The translations under genes were made by a program, and so were the position numbers. The notes under the pieces are model-generated. The model was not told the DNA's origin, ran no database searches, and was given only the letters and a program-made list of their open reading frames with translations. This document shows, in pieces, positions 1-11,875 of a stretch of 64,000 nucleotides of DNA. The stretch is from contig JASKOT010000004.1 of the NCBI GenBank assembly GCA_032158125.1, positions 248,001 through 312,000 of the forward strand, written 5' to 3'. The DNA comes from Papiliotrema nemorosa. Its lineage: Eukaryota > Basidiomycota > Tremellomycetes > Tremellales > Rhynchogastremaceae. The number at the start of each line of letters is the position of its first letter. Position 1 is the stretch's first letter.

Positions 1-457
1 CAGGTATCAGTAAAAGTGTGCAAAATGCATCGGAGAACAAAAGGTTATGAGAGCTACAGCTAACCATACGTGAGAAGCGTATACCGAGGATCCAGTGTCA
101 TACACCTTGAAACAATGCGCCAGCTATCAGGGATATGGGTGTCGATACGCAATAGATCGACAGCGTACATTGAGTGATGCGCTGTTCTGAACCTTCACGT
201 AGATTTTGCTGGCTTTATCGACTTGCCTATACGCTGATTGACCGAGTCATAGAACGTATTCTAAATCGAGGTGCCAAAGGGTATATCGATGATTGAGGGG
301 GCATGTCGAGAGACAACGAAAAAGGGCCCGGAACGTATCTTCTGCTCTAGCAACCAGAGTATAAGACCTGTTGCTAGGCCTGTGCATCACGTGAGGCACT
401 GACACATTCTGAGACATTAGCTGCATCACCAAATCAGGTGCAGAGGCTCACGAGCGC
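1..457. other. Left-edge intergenic sequence
   Basis: No reading frame with convincing codon use or splice structure is visible here. It lies downstream of the minus-strand gene that ends at 458 and may hold its 3' untranslated region. Nothing else can be supported. Confidence 0.5.
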
Positions 458-1387
458 TCAGCACATCAGAATTGTGACATCTTCATCATCACTATCCTCC
501 TCCGACTCCTCACTCTCGCTCTCTTCGTTTTCTTCAGATGCATCTTGTATTTCGTCTCGTCCGGCAGGTGTGTGACAACCCGATGCCATCTTGCTAGCCA
601 ATCGCTTTGGACCGGCGATTCGTCGAGTCTCCATCGCTCGCGCAAGATGTTCATTGGCCCGGATGATCGAAATTGGCACTCCGTCAATATGCGTTACGTC
701 TTGTGTCTTGGTAGTCTCTCCGTCGTGTCGTTTCCGTTTGCCCATGTGGCAATCGTCATCCTCTTCGAGCTCCATTGCTCTGAGCATCTCCGCAAGCGTT
801 CCGATGGGCTCGTACATCTTCTGCGAGGACTGAGCAGAGTCAATATATCCGTATGCGGCGATGGGGACGATAGATGGCGGAGTGAACATTTCCTCTGGCT
901 CGGATAGAGACGTCGGGGACGTGAATTCTGCCTCGTCGGACGCAGTATAGAGATCGGGAGTGGCCGGATCGTCCCCAAGCCCATGGTTTCCGCCTTGGTC
1001 ACCCGTATCATCCGTTGGCCGCGTCGAAACCGACGTGTCGGTGTAAGAAGGCTCATCTTTGATACTGAAAGAGTGTCGTTCGGGGGGTGGCAAAGGTTTG
1101 ATCAACCCGACAGCTCGACTGGTCCGCATGATCATATTGGTGAACCTCCAGTAAAAAGTCGATTCGACACGTTTCTTCTCTCGCAATTCTGCAAGGAGGT
1201 ACTTGACCGTATGAATTGCTAATGATTTACCCCTGAGGATGTTGTCGACGACGATGAGGTAGGTGAGTCCGTCGTCTAGGGCTTTGGTGAAATCCGTCTC
1301 GGGAGTAGGGGAGTTGAGTATAGCCCGCGTTTCTTCGAGAGTCGGGGGAAAGAAGAGGTGTCTGAATCGAAGAGACATCTTGTCCAC
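458..1387 (-). CDS. Hypothetical protein with acidic C-terminus
   Basis: One uninterrupted reading frame of 309 codons encodes a protein I do not recognise. The first 110 residues look folded, with mixed hydrophobic and charged sequence (a TYLIVVDN stretch near residue 43 and a basic AELREKKR segment). The rest is low-complexity and rich in Ser, Thr, Pro, Asp and Glu. It contains a short basic GKRKRH patch near residue 217 that could act as a nuclear localisation signal, and the tail is almost entirely Glu, Ser and Asp. The start may be the first Met or the Met three codons later. Overlapping frames on both strands lack such consistent structure and were treated as shadows. The gene is divergent from the Rossmann-like gene at 2028. 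A nuclear role would be inference only. Confidence 0.6.
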   Translation of the reverse strand: MDKMSLRFRHLFFPPTLEETRAILNSPTPETDFTKALDDGLTYLIVVDNILRGKSLAIHTVKYLLAELREKKRVESTFYWRFTNMIMRTSRAVGLIKPLPPPERHSFSIKDEPSYTDTSVSTRPTDDTGDQGGNHGLGDDPATPDLYTASDEAEFTSPTSLSEPEEMFTPPSIVPIAAYGYIDSAQSSQKMYEPIGTLAEMLRAMELEEDDDCHMGKRKRHDGETTKTQDVTHIDGVPISIIRANEHLARAMETRRIAGPKRLASKMASGCHTPAGRDEIQDASEENEESESEESEEDSDDEDVTILMC

Positions 1388-2027
1388 TTATTTTACCCGA
1401 TGACCCGGTGCAAAAGCGAGGTCCGGGTCGTGGTGGTGTATGAGTGATCGACGTCTGATGGGTGTGTGTGGGTGTGTGCGACGAGGTTGTGAAGGTGTCT
1501 GGTGAACAAGGAGAAGTGGAGAGCGGGCGGGCCCTTCGACCTTGGCATCGTACCCCTTGCATGGCATCGTGCAAATTTTCTCGACTCGGGCGTGAGGACG
1601 CTAGCAAGAGGCTGAACATGTTTGAGCTGCCTTGGACGAGGAAACGGTTACGATTTCGACCGACTCGCTGTAATCAAGTTACGAGGATCGCTGGCGGCTC
1701 GTATCACGATGTGGTGAAGACGTCGATACGTCTGAGGGACAGACCGAGCAGCTGAGATCGCTTCTGAACATCTCACCTGCACTGTCAGACCGTTCCATGT
1801 ATGATTTCTGTCGCGACTGCCTGCGTTGTACCCAATTGCATTTCCGGGATCTGAAACGCGACCATTGGGACAAACCACGTGACAGAGATCTCAAAGAGAG
1901 GTTGCTATAGCCGGCAGACCATGTTCAACTATTCCACCTCTGGCATTCGTCTCAACTCTGACAACGGATCACTCCATTCTCATTGCTCGTAAATAAGATT
2001 CCCGGCCTCCAAGCCGAGGTCAGTCCA
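1388..2027. other. Divergent intergenic region, 640 bases
   Basis: This stretch separates two genes transcribed away from each other (starts at 1387 minus and 2028 plus), so it should hold both promoters. A GT-rich run (about 1459-1478) is present. No convincing gene, TATA element or repeat was seen. Confidence 0.45.
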
Positions 2028-3471
2028 ATGAGCACAATGTCAAAGAAAATCACCCTGATAATCGGTAAGATACTGTTGAAGTGTCGAGCGTTGAAGCTGA
2101 ATTGGGCCCAGGTAACAGTGGGATTGCGGAAAAGGTTGCCGTAGAGGCCAGAAACAAGGGGTGAGCCGATACATCGTTAGCTGGCTATAGCTGATCATTC
2201 AGCCACGATGTCGTTCTCGGTTTGATTGGTCCTACCCAAATCTCGACCGAGTGAGTTACCTCAACTCACGGATAGCATGGCTCACTAGGAAGGTACACGC
2301 CGATCGACGCAAACGACTACATGTCATTCGTCGACCTCTTCCAGCACGCTGTCAAAAATCATGACAAGATCGACAATTTCATCTTTGCCTTTACGCCCAC
2401 ACCCGCACCGACGACGTCCATTGCTGAAGCGCCTGATGAGATTCTTCAACCCCTTATGAGATGTGTGAAACTTGCCTGGCATCATTTCAGGAGGTTCAGA
2501 TCGGGAAACGAGCCTGAGCCTCGAAAGATGGTACTTCTCGGAGAGAAAGGTATGTATGCTTTGAGGGTCAGTCACTGATATTGGTAGGTCACGATAGAGC
2601 TTCTTCAACTATCCGTATGTTCCTGGCTCTCTTCATTGTGTCTTTCTCACAAGTACAGACAATTCCGTCCTTGGTTTCTACAGGAGTATCACCGCCAGGA
2701 CTGAAATGCTTGGTGTTCGGTATGTTGCCTTGCTGGAATGATGACGGGTCCGGTATTGACGGTATCAGTTCAGAGTTGGTAGTGACAGACCCGCAAGACG
2801 AGGCGAATCTCCGTGAGTCTTCCGGTCATCGTACTGCTGACCCTCAGAGCCCACCATGGATGCGTTGTTAGGACCGCCTGCTTCAATGTGAGTCCCAAGA
2901 TTCCGAATCATGTCGGCAAGATCAGGACGAAATGTCGGCTGATAGCTTAGACCCACGGTTCACATCATCTCGGAGGGCAAGACGACATCACAATATGAAC
3001 AAGTCGGGCAGTGCAGATCATTGTCAATCATGTCTCTCGGGAATCGTCTGATTCCTTTACTAGGGTACGTCTCTCCCCTTTGCCCCCCTTTGTATCTGGC
3101 ATGGCACACCACTCCTGCTGTCAATGAACGTCCCGGACGACCAAGTCTGGAGCGTACTGACGTGTATCAGGTTGGGCGAGCTGATCACCCTCCTCTCGAT
3201 CAAGACCAAACCTCTATTCAGCTCTTCAGAAGGTCCCAATAAAGTCCAAGCTGCAATCTTGCGTTTCGTCCCTTCAGCCATCTGCGCCGGATGTGCGATC
3301 ACCTCGTATTACAAAGGGAGACCAATCCTCGCTTTCATCTTCGGTCTAGTCGCGTCGAGAGTCAGTAGTGTAGGAGGGATCGCCTTGGCCGCATTCACAG
3401 GTGCGTTGCGTCTCATAGCCCAAGCTGATTTATTAGTGAGAGCCGTTCAGGAGACTGTATTGAAGGCGTAA
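2028..3471 (+). CDS. Rossmann-fold (SDR-like) protein with C-terminal membrane segments
   Basis: About ten exons join in phase to a protein of roughly 290 residues. The N-terminus carries a glycine-rich nucleotide-binding turn assembled across an intron (TLIIGNSGIAEKVA), as in short-chain dehydrogenase/reductase proteins. A TPIDANDY segment and an FAFTPTPAPTT segment follow. No Tyr-x3-Lys catalytic pair could be placed with confidence, so catalytic activity is open. The C-terminal third has two hydrophobic stretches (around FVPSAICAGCAITSYY and ILAFIFGLVASRV) that look like membrane helices. The last exon probably follows a 36-base intron beginning at about 3401. ATG at 2028 was chosen because it leads directly into the first spliced exon; a second ATG lies three codons downstream. 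The substrate and pathway are unknown. Confidence 0.6.
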
Positions 3472-3559
3472 TGTACGATAACAATTCATTTTTCTGGGCG
3501 ACAAGGGAGCCTTTGACCGTTGTATATACATGCATTTCGTAGCTACATCGTCACACCGC

Positions 3560-4800
3560 CTAGTCCTTCTCACCCACTCGAACCAACCATTCATCTCGCT
3601 CCTTCTCGTCCATTTGCCTGAATCGTCCCGTACCGCCTAATGGTTTTCCAACCTCTCCACTTGGCTCCTCTGGCGACGTTGAAGAGATTCCAATCTCGAT
3701 CTCTGAGGCTTTGAAGTCGGTTGCGCAGACTGACGAGAGGCATTCAATCGCAATCTGTAATGTCAGTTGCATCAGGTACCAAACTGGCCACCTCACCTCA
3801 ATGACGTCTGCTCGGTCTAATGTCTTTTTCTCCGCCTCGAGCGTCTTCCATCGTTTCTCCAACTGCATAATCAGCTACGACCAAGCAGCGGGGAAAGGGC
3901 TGTCACAAAGTTGGTGGCTTCCGTCTGTTTCTGGCCAGCTGCCGTTGCATGGTATCCCGTGAAATATCCCGCAGGATCAAGCTTGAACACCTGAGGTCCT
4001 CGCTCGTCATCCGGTCCAATAAGGATCATGGCTAAGCGTCAGCATATGATCCTGCCGTGTTCGAAAACTCACATATGCCAAGAGGCCTCATTCCTGCTCG
4101 CTGAGTGTAGACCTGGTTGATATTTGCCATTCTCTTGGCCACTGATTATAAGCATGAGCACCTCTTCCAGCGTCTGAGGCAGAGGTGCGACTCACGGGCA
4201 TCAGGGGTGATCTCGTATCCGTATTTGTACCTAAAGCTGGCTGCTTCAGACCGTGTCCTTTGCACCTGAGCTCGAGCATCCGCTACTTGTCAGCTGATCA
4301 CACATTCGAGATTTGGGGCAACTGACCGATCCGACCAGTCATGACGCATCCAATGGTAGGGGTAATCTGGAAAAGGTGGGTAATCGTCTCGGGGTCCAAC
4401 AACTTGTCCTGAGAATCAACACCTTCCCTCCTAACTACACCAAGGAGCTGTATGGAATATATCACTGACAGGAACTTTTCGTTGGGTGATGACGACCGCT
4501 GTGTCCTTTCCACGGACAGCTATGGCAGTTACACCTGCGCCTGAAATCGCTTTGAAGGCATATTCTACCCAGTCAGCTATGTCAAGCACCAAAGTTGTAG
4601 CAGACGCACCGACTTGATACAGCTAAAAGAGGACAATCAGCTCGTTGACCTTATGAATTACGGCGACATTGAGGGATCGACTATGCAGGTAGGGCTTCAA
4701 CTTACCCTTCCTTCCGGGGAGAAGACGGTCAAATATCTGCCTTGTAAGCTCAAGCGGTCCGAGTTGGGGGAGCTCACCTATCATAAGATGATCTGGACAT
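3560..4800 (-). CDS. SCL1: 20S proteasome subunit alpha1 (alpha type 6)
   Basis: Spliced exons give a protein starting [19 protein letters not shown] and continuing YQVEYAFKA. This is the signature N-terminus of 20S proteasome alpha subunits, which forms the gated outer ring. Further exons carry [44 protein letters not shown] and MRPLG, diagnostic of alpha1 (yeast Scl1, human PSMA6). The C-terminal exon has IAIECLSSV and the terminal lysine- and aspartate-rich tail. The subunit has no protease activity. It helps form the gate and the docking pockets for the 19S cap. The start is fixed by the conserved MSR-xxYDR, whose last codon is split by an intron. At least eight small introns are present. 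The divergent neighbour at 5063 starts 262 bases away. Confidence 0.93.
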
Positions 4801-5062
4801 GCTGCTTCTGCTCTTTCTCGCTGCTGTTTGGCCGATCTACCTAGTAGAGCAGAGCTGATCAAAGGGTATGTATTGTATTGTATCCAGAGCAAGAGCAATC
4901 TCTCAACGCGACAACTCAGCGTCGTCAGGTTCTCTGGGGTCTCCACACCGGTACCAATAAATCTCTCGTTATTTCCTTTTACCCATTTAATCCCTCTTTA
5001 TTTTGATTTCACGCTTGATTCAACTCTGCGCCTACTCTGTATCATCCACTCTACCCAGCAAG

Positions 5063-5534
5063 ATGGCGAAATCACTCAGAGCTAAAGCGAAGATGGCCAA
5101 CAGGAGGAAGAAGAGGGAAGGAGGAAACTACCACGCGGCTGATGCTGCTCGAGTGGCCAGAATCTCCGCAAAACTCTTGGGCAAGGAGAAGAAGGTCGAC
5201 GGAGAAGGAGAGGAAGACGATGAAGAGATGGTGGAGGATGAGGAAGATGCTAAAGACGGTGAAGATGCCGATATGGGTGAGCACTCTTTCCCATTTTGTA
5301 CTCCGTCGCGGTCGAATCATCTGCTCGACATGCGACTATCCCTAGTATGGCGCTGACCACCCAGCCGGAGAGACCAAACCGGCCAAAATCTCGACTTCTG
5401 GTCCCAGGAGCTCAAGGCGGGAGGAATGGCGAAAGAGTAAAGGCATGGAAGCTCGACCAAAGCGATTGGGTCAGAACAAGGTCGGAGTTGCGGGTGCTCG
5501 ACACAAGTCTGGTCGACCTAAGCGAAGGAGATAG
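5063..5534 (+). CDS. DUF2423-family small basic nucleolar-type protein
   Basis: Two exons (5063-5276 and 5365-5534) encode about 127 residues. The N-terminus MAKSLRAKAKMANRRKKREG matches the MAKSLR start typical of the DUF2423 family (yeast YBL028C), a small conserved group linked in yeast to ribosome biogenesis. The middle is strongly acidic (Asp/Glu-rich, about residues 45-71). The C-terminus is very basic and ends GRPKRRR. The intron donor GTGAGC and acceptor CCCAG restore the phase exactly (Gly-Asp-Met to Ala-Gly-Glu). It lies between SCL1 (divergent) and EMW1 (convergent). Function beyond family membership is inferred. Confidence 0.8.
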
Positions 5535-5781
5535 ATGTTGAGGACCGGGTTATGGACAGATGATCAGGTTTGAGAGTGGATAGACTCGGTCAGAGCTTCG
5601 ACGCAGAGTGGACCGGCTCTTCTTGTTGTATTGTACTTTGACTTTTCATGATTTCATGCGATCTCATTTCATGCAGATATCTCGATGCAGGGTATCTCTC
5701 ATGAGCTTCACCTCACCCGACGACCCTGTTTTGCTACCTCCTCGACAAGATCTCCTGCTGGACACTCCGACGGTCGATAAA

Positions 5782-8550
5782 TCAATCGGCATTCTTCAGC
5801 TCGTCCATCAACTCCTTGAGCGTCTCCATTTCAGGCTCATCTTCAAACCTGACCTGATCAGCTGGGCTCGTTTACAACATGGCACAACGTACGATCCCCT
5901 TGTTCGCCCCACAAACGTCCTGACCACCCCTCTAGCCTGGAATCTCCAATCACCCTTCTTTGCTCCCTCTTCCCTCTTGATCCTCGGACCGAGTCCCTGC
6001 ATGGTTTCCACCAACTCCACAACTTCCTTGACTCCCTCTCTAAATTTCTCCTTGTCCACTTCGACACCTGGATCCAATGCTGGGCCGCACCGGTACGCCC
6101 TGACGTAGTCCTCCAATGCACCCGCCCAATCCTCTTTCCACCTCAACAACCTCGCATGGGATTTCCAAATCCGTGGCGAATCATTGATCCGGGTAAAGAT
6201 AGTCTGGTCGAATAGCCTTTCCACTATGGGAAGAAGCCCGAAACCCTCATTCGAGGTAGTAGGCATGACCTTGCCGTCTTTGCCCGTGTTCCAATCGTCC
6301 AGCGTGACCGAATCGACCAGTTTGTCGAGGACATCAACGTCTACGGATGCGGCGGTGTCGGAAGCTGCTCGATCCTTGACCACTCGATCCAACGCTCGAG
6401 CCGCTTCCGATAGCTCGCCAACATCGATCGAGACGATCATGTAGTTTGTCCACATTCTCCAGTTGGAGTGTGAGTGCCGCAGACCTTGCTTCAGTGCTCG
6501 CCAGGCCAAGAGCTTGTTCTCAAACGAAGCCGACTTGCGTGCCTACAGGTCAGCGGAGTCAATCCAAAGGCAAATGAGAATGGCCCACCTCGCCCTCGGT
6601 CGTCCCCTCCTCGTCCATGCGCAGATACACCGCAGCCAAATTGTTCCATCCCTCGCCATCTTCCTCGTCCACACCGACCTGTCTCCTGAATGCTTCCCTC
6701 GCCTCGGTCCATCTCTCCAGACGCACAAGACACACGCCGAGGGTAAACCAGGCACGTCCAAACAACGGATTGATAGCCACGGCATCCCTCAAGCAAGCTA
6801 TGGCCTGCTCATACTCTTTACCCGAGAAATGCAAAGACCCAAGAGACCGCCTCGACCTGGAAGAGGTTTTGCCCGAGATCTCCCATGCTTTGTCGTAGCA
6901 TTCCGTAGCTCTTGCGCGAGCAGTGACAGGGTCCTTGTTGGCGTCCGAATTGGTGAGAGCGATATCACCTAATAGACACCACAATTTCGCCTGTCGACCT
7001 GCCGACATTTTGTTCTTTCGCCCCTCCGTCATGGTATTCTTTGCGAGCACAGTGACCAGGTCCGACTCGATCTTTCGACCCTCCAGCAGATCTTTGACTA
7101 TCCTCTCTGCCTCTTCTTCCCTCTCCATACGCTGTAGACAAGCCACCGCGTCTTCCCACATTTCCAATCGAGTAAAGATATCCAGAGCAGATCGAATGAC
7201 TCCCAATGATAGATACCGCTTGGCCAGCTCCTTCTCCATTTCCCATTTGGAAGGCAGCGGGATTTGGTGGAACCATCTGAGTCTCTCCTGCGGTGTAGAG
7301 TCGCTCGTAGGCATTTGATCGATCAGTGCGGCGAGTTGAAGAGCAGACCGCTCGACCGTTCGTGATCTGTTCGATTCTAGACGTGATCGGAGGAGAAGTG
7401 CAGTAGTGTGAACGGACCAATTCCTGGGGTGAGACACAACCCTCGAGACAAACGGCATCATCTGCGAGGCTGTCAGACCGGATTCTGGGGTGTTGTTATG
7501 TTGAGCCAAACAGAGTGAGAGTAACAAAGATTGGTCGAGGGGATGAAGTGGAGGTTGATTGCCTGGATCGAGATGCGCCAACCTCGATGTCGAGGCTTTG
7601 GAAGGGTCGGTAAGCTTTGTGAATGCTGTCTCCTCCAACAAAGTATCGTCATTCAACGCCAATGTCTCCGGCAAGCCCTTCGCCCGTGTCTCTCCGTCCT
7701 CCTCCACAGCGGATCCTTGGGGGGAGGGAGGATACTCCGTGTCTTCCGGTCTATCCCTCGATTCAGCCAAGAGAACAAGCTGAGTCAAAGCATTGACTTG
7801 ATACTTTGTCTTCCTCCCCAGAGCTCCTGACAGCTCAAACTCCAAGCCACTTGCTCTCGCCGCATTCAGGAAATGCTGGTTGGCGGGTTTATCGTTGTCT
7901 AGCTTGTACTGCAGCAATCCTTGTTCGAGGTGATATCGCGCTTTGATATCTGGATCTTCCGGTAATCTCTGCTCCAGATCTCTGAGAGATTGGTGTGTGG
8001 ATGGGTCCATATCGGCAGGCTCGTCGAGCAAAGAGAGGTGGACGAGGTGTGTTCGCAGGATAAACCAGGGTTTGGTGATTAGACTGTCGGGCACAGACTG
8101 GATGACTCGTAGTGCGAGCAAGAAGAGGATAGGTTGAGAGGCGAGGTGATATGCCGGCTCACCATGCAGCGTGAGCAGAGGGATAGAGGCATGATTTAGG
8201 TCGTCCAGGTTGACGGGTTCTGAAGAAGGGATAATGTCGATAGGAGAGAAATCCAGATCTGGCCCAGTCCAGTTGACTTGTACGAAAGCCTGGATCAGGG
8301 CGAGGCCGACTACAAGTCGAACAATGTCTTCGATCTCTGTCGAACGAGAAGAAGAGGACGAGGCGGAGGGATTGCCGACGGGAAGATTGTCAAAGAGCCC
8401 AGAAGTCGAGGCGAGGACAGCTTGACCCTCGGTGGATAGCAATACCGCCTTGAACTCCGCTGCTAGGAGCTGCTTGACAAGCTCAGACCCCCTACCAGAT
8501 GCCTCTGACAGAGGCTGACCTTTGATCAACGCCCATTCCAAGGTCGACAT
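5782..8550 (-). CDS. EMW1: TPR protein of the EMW1/TTC27 family
   Basis: Three exons encode about 890 residues. The first runs from ATG at 8550 to about 6580 and begins MSTLEWALIKG. Two short introns follow, and the frame ends in a short acidic exon (MDELKNAD). The family is defined by a helical N-terminal half and tetratricopeptide repeats in the C-terminal half. Repeats are visible at about residues 560-660, e.g. ALDIFTRLEMWEDAVACL, KEYEQAIACLRDAVAIN and GRAWFTLGVCLVRLERWTEA. Yeast Emw1 is an essential protein required for cell-wall maintenance; human TTC27 is its counterpart. The last intron was placed so that the conserved EDEPEMETLKELMDEL end is read in frame. Without it the frame gives an unrelated tail. 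The gene is convergent with the DUF2423 gene. Confidence 0.85.
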
Positions 8551-8762
8551 GCTGGTGTTTGTTGTTTACAAAGCAGGTTTAGATCAAGTGGACATGAATC
8601 TTCCAACTTTTTGAACACTGATCGGCTTCCGCCGGCGGGACAGCTCTCCTAAATTCTTCTACGAGTACCCGTCCCTCTGCTTCATTGGTTTACGAGTAGC
8701 ATGGTGTAGATATATATGCACAAGATAGACGGAAGTAGCAGTGATTTTATTCCTCATAGCTA

Positions 8763-10381
8763 TCAGTGAACCTTTGCCAACTGTCGATGTCCAAAAGGCT
8801 TTTCCTCCCAACCCAATCCTCCCGGCCACAATGCCACATCAGAAGAGGAAGAACGGGATCTGACAGTACATTCAACCGGATCCTCGTCGTCCGTAATGCT
8901 TTGGATCTCACTCGAAGCTTCATCTGGAGGTGTTGATTCCTCCTTTCCCAGAGTAGACGTGGAGGAAAAATCATTTCGGTCATCGAGGTGACTGTCCTGT
9001 GCCGATCTTACAGCGTGGCTCGGTGTCTGCAGCGCCCGAGTTCTGCCAGTCCCGCCGAGTTCCGCATATTGAGTCTCAAGCTGAAGCACAGGTGGGAAGC
9101 CAGGCTCGAATACCCTCGTCTTTAAAAAAGAGGCCGGGGCGGACTCGACCTCATCTCCTTCGCTGCTAAACAGCTCGTCTTCCTCCGACATCTCGTCATC
9201 GGCCCATTGATCCGTGTTATGCTGAGCGTCACCCGTCAATGCGTCTGCTGTATGTGATCTGAGAGCTTTTGCGTTATCGCACAAGCCCATATCGTAGCCG
9301 GGTGTCCTTCCCAAAGACTCGGTGGGCGCCAACGGAAGAGGACTAGGGGTTCGGGTCACCCAAGTCGGAGATTTCGCCGGTGGACGGCTCAGGTTTGCCG
9401 TGATGGATGGTGGTGATGAGGGATCTCTGATTGCTTCAGGTGCTATGACCTCGGTCGATATAACATTAGAGGACGTTGTCGCATTGATGGCCGATGGATC
9501 TGCGGTGCTGCAAGTCGGTGCCACGCTAATAATGCAGTCAGACGGGGTCTCGACTGCTTGCTCCTCTAGAACTGGCTTCAAAGACGCTGATCGTGGGATA
9601 GATCGAGTGATGCTTGTAGGCGTAGGTGGGAGGGCATCGTCTCCCTGATATCCCTCAGTCTCCGGCGAAAGTGCGGCGAGGTAATCGAAACTCGAGTTAC
9701 GTCGATATAGTCGCCTACGAGATCGAGGGGGACTCTCCGACCGACCCAGTGTAGTTTGGTCAGAACAAGAATTCCGAGCTGGCAGGGAAGTCTGCGAGAG
9801 TACAGGACGGTGCGAAGTTACCTCTGTCGCAAGCGGAAGAGGGGAAGGAGACCGAAGGTCAATCACCTCTGTGTCATCATGTCTTCTCGTCCTCGTCTCG
9901 TTGAAGGTCCTGCGTTTATGCCTTGGCTGACGTTTACGTTCAATGATGGAAGTTTCATTGGGTGCTTTCAGCTTTGAGGCTGAGCGACTGGTCTCGTCAG
10001 CCGTTGCCGTCAAAATACCCTCACTTTGCTCGGACCACCTGGAAAGGCAGACCAGATTGTAAACGCTGTACAGGTGGTCTAGGAGAGATGCTGAGAGGTC
10101 CGAATACATCCCGATTTTCAGTTCTGTCTATCACCAGGCCTGCTGGTCAGGGGGATTGCCGGTCAAGAGAGGTGAGACGCACCGTGTACTCGGGCTAGGT
10201 GTCTATCCAAGTTGCTCTGTCGGTCATAGATTGTCGTACAGTCCACAGAGGGACATATCCACTTCTTCATGCTCCGTCGAGCTCTAATGAAAAGTCAAAA
10301 GCTACCACTGCATCGTCAAGACATACTCTTCCGGCTTTGGCCCTGTGGTGATGGTGTTGTGTCGTCAAGGCACCATCTCAT
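8763..10381 (-). CDS. C2H2 zinc-finger protein, otherwise disordered
   Basis: The main exon is a 440-codon frame rich in Ser, Pro, Thr and Glu with no recognised domain. Upstream, two short exons splice in phase and supply one zinc finger: WICPSVDCTTIYDRQSNLDRH followed by LARVH, a C-x4-C-x12-H-x4-H arrangement. The first exon begins at ATG 10381-10379 (MRWCLDDTTPS). The intron after the finger ends just before ASLLDHLYSVYNL, which joins the long frame. A basic patch (RKRQPRHKRR) and a SPSPLPL segment lie early in the disordered part, and acidic blocks (EEDELFSSEGDE) late. A sequence-specific DNA-binding role is plausible, but one finger alone is weak evidence. The finger exon is only 90 bases from the acyltransferase stop on the same strand. 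Confidence 0.65.
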
Positions 10382-10470
10382 GCTCGACCCGTCTCCAAGG
10401 ACACCATCGCGCCACCTCGCCTTAGACTGTACCTGTTCGGCCGCATTTGACATTCATATCATCCACTATC

Positions 10471-11875
10471 TTATGTCGACTTCATTCTCGCCGCGGCCAT
10501 ACTTCTGGGCGAAGGTCCTAAACCCAAAGCATAGACTGTCCAGCTCGCCGCGGATATAGTCGGCTCCTTGGTCCATTTATCCCGCACCACCCCGACCCAT
10601 CCACTGCCATACTCATGTTCGACCATTGGTTGGCTGACTATATACAAGAAGGTCATGGTCCATATCCATCCAACCAATCCGCCCACCTTCCTCCCGGTTG
10701 ATCTGTAGTACGCTCGCTCGGCGAGACAGCCCATGGCGGTGAGCGCATAAAAGCTGAGGTACGGGATCGCGACCCATTCACCCTTAGCTGGGTAGTACAG
10801 AACGATGTGGTGGAGAGCGGAGGCGAGAAATACTGCAAGAATGTACAATGGTCGCGAGAACTTGAATGGCGAGGCCAGAGTCTTATATAGCAGCTGATAG
10901 TCAATGGAGGACCGATAACAAGCCAAGACATCATTACTTGCCTGGTTCATATTGTGCCATCTGCGACCCCAAAGGTCATTGAGACTGGTCGACAGGATAG
11001 GCCAATGAGTCGGCTGCGGGAACTCTTCCGGGAGATAGACGCCTGTAGCAGTACCGAGAAACCCGATGAGATGCCAGAACCCCTTGACACCGTAATGGGG
11101 CATTGCAGCGAAACAAGCCGTGAAAAATACCCTAACGAGCAGAACCGGCAGACCATACTCTCCAGCAAGATCTCTACACCACTGATTGTAGTCCCCTCCG
11201 ACATATTCGGTTGATCCGAAAGTGTCGGGAGCTAGTCGCATAGGAAGGTAACAGCTGAAGTCGTGTATGGCGTAAGACCAGATCTGACTCCCGAAATGAT
11301 AAAAGATGGCTCGGACTTGAGGATACGATCGCGTGTCAGCCATGAGGGGTGGTTGGAAGGGGTGGATCCCGATCAGTCGAAAGCCGTTGATGCATAGAGC
11401 AAAGGCCTTGAAGAGAGTGCTGTTGCGAAGGGCAGGAAACGGCGGAGCTCGGGGCAGTGGATGGTATTGAGGTGGGTGGAGTGCGAATGCAAAGTGAGGG
11501 GTGCTGCCGAGTACCTAAGATCAGAGAGCGTTCACGCTTTATGATTACGGCATACGAGCATCGTCTAAATCATCAGAAATGCTATGGAATGACAGTAAGC
11601 TCACTGAAAGAATGGCAAAGTATAGATTCATTTCTGATACGTGAGCCCAGTATCTCGCAAGAGAACCCGGACATACCTCGACCACTCTGGATAGTCGCGA
11701 TCCCCCATGCCATACAGCCTACAGCAAGTGGGTAGAGACCTATTCTGATCACCCGTGTGTTGGGTAGATGAACCAGATAGGCGATAACGAAGGGCACAAC
11801 GAAGGTGGCCCAGATGACCGCGCTGGGGCACGGCTGCGCGAGCAGGACATTCAAGTCGCTCAACGCCGTCGACAT
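10471..11875 (-). CDS. Wax-synthase-like membrane O-acyltransferase
   Basis: Exons join to a multi-pass membrane protein of about 400 residues. The first exon (MSTALSDLNVLLAQPCPSAV) has two hydrophobic helices. A small exon (MNLYFAILS) and a third exon bring NGFRLIGIHP, a motif typical of fungal wax-synthase-domain proteins. The block SLNDLWGRRWHNMNQ matches the conserved region of this MBOAT-related family (S-x-x-D-F/L-W-G-R-R-W-H), whose members transfer acyl groups to alcohols. The histidine in ALHHIVLYY is the likely catalytic residue by family analogy. A 48-base stretch directly after HNMNQ begins GCAAGT and ends CAG, and is probably a GC-AG intron. Its removal keeps the frame and brings LLYKTLASPF next to the motif. 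The frame upstream of the chosen start stays open to 12427, so a longer N-terminus cannot be excluded. The substrate is unknown. Confidence 0.72.
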
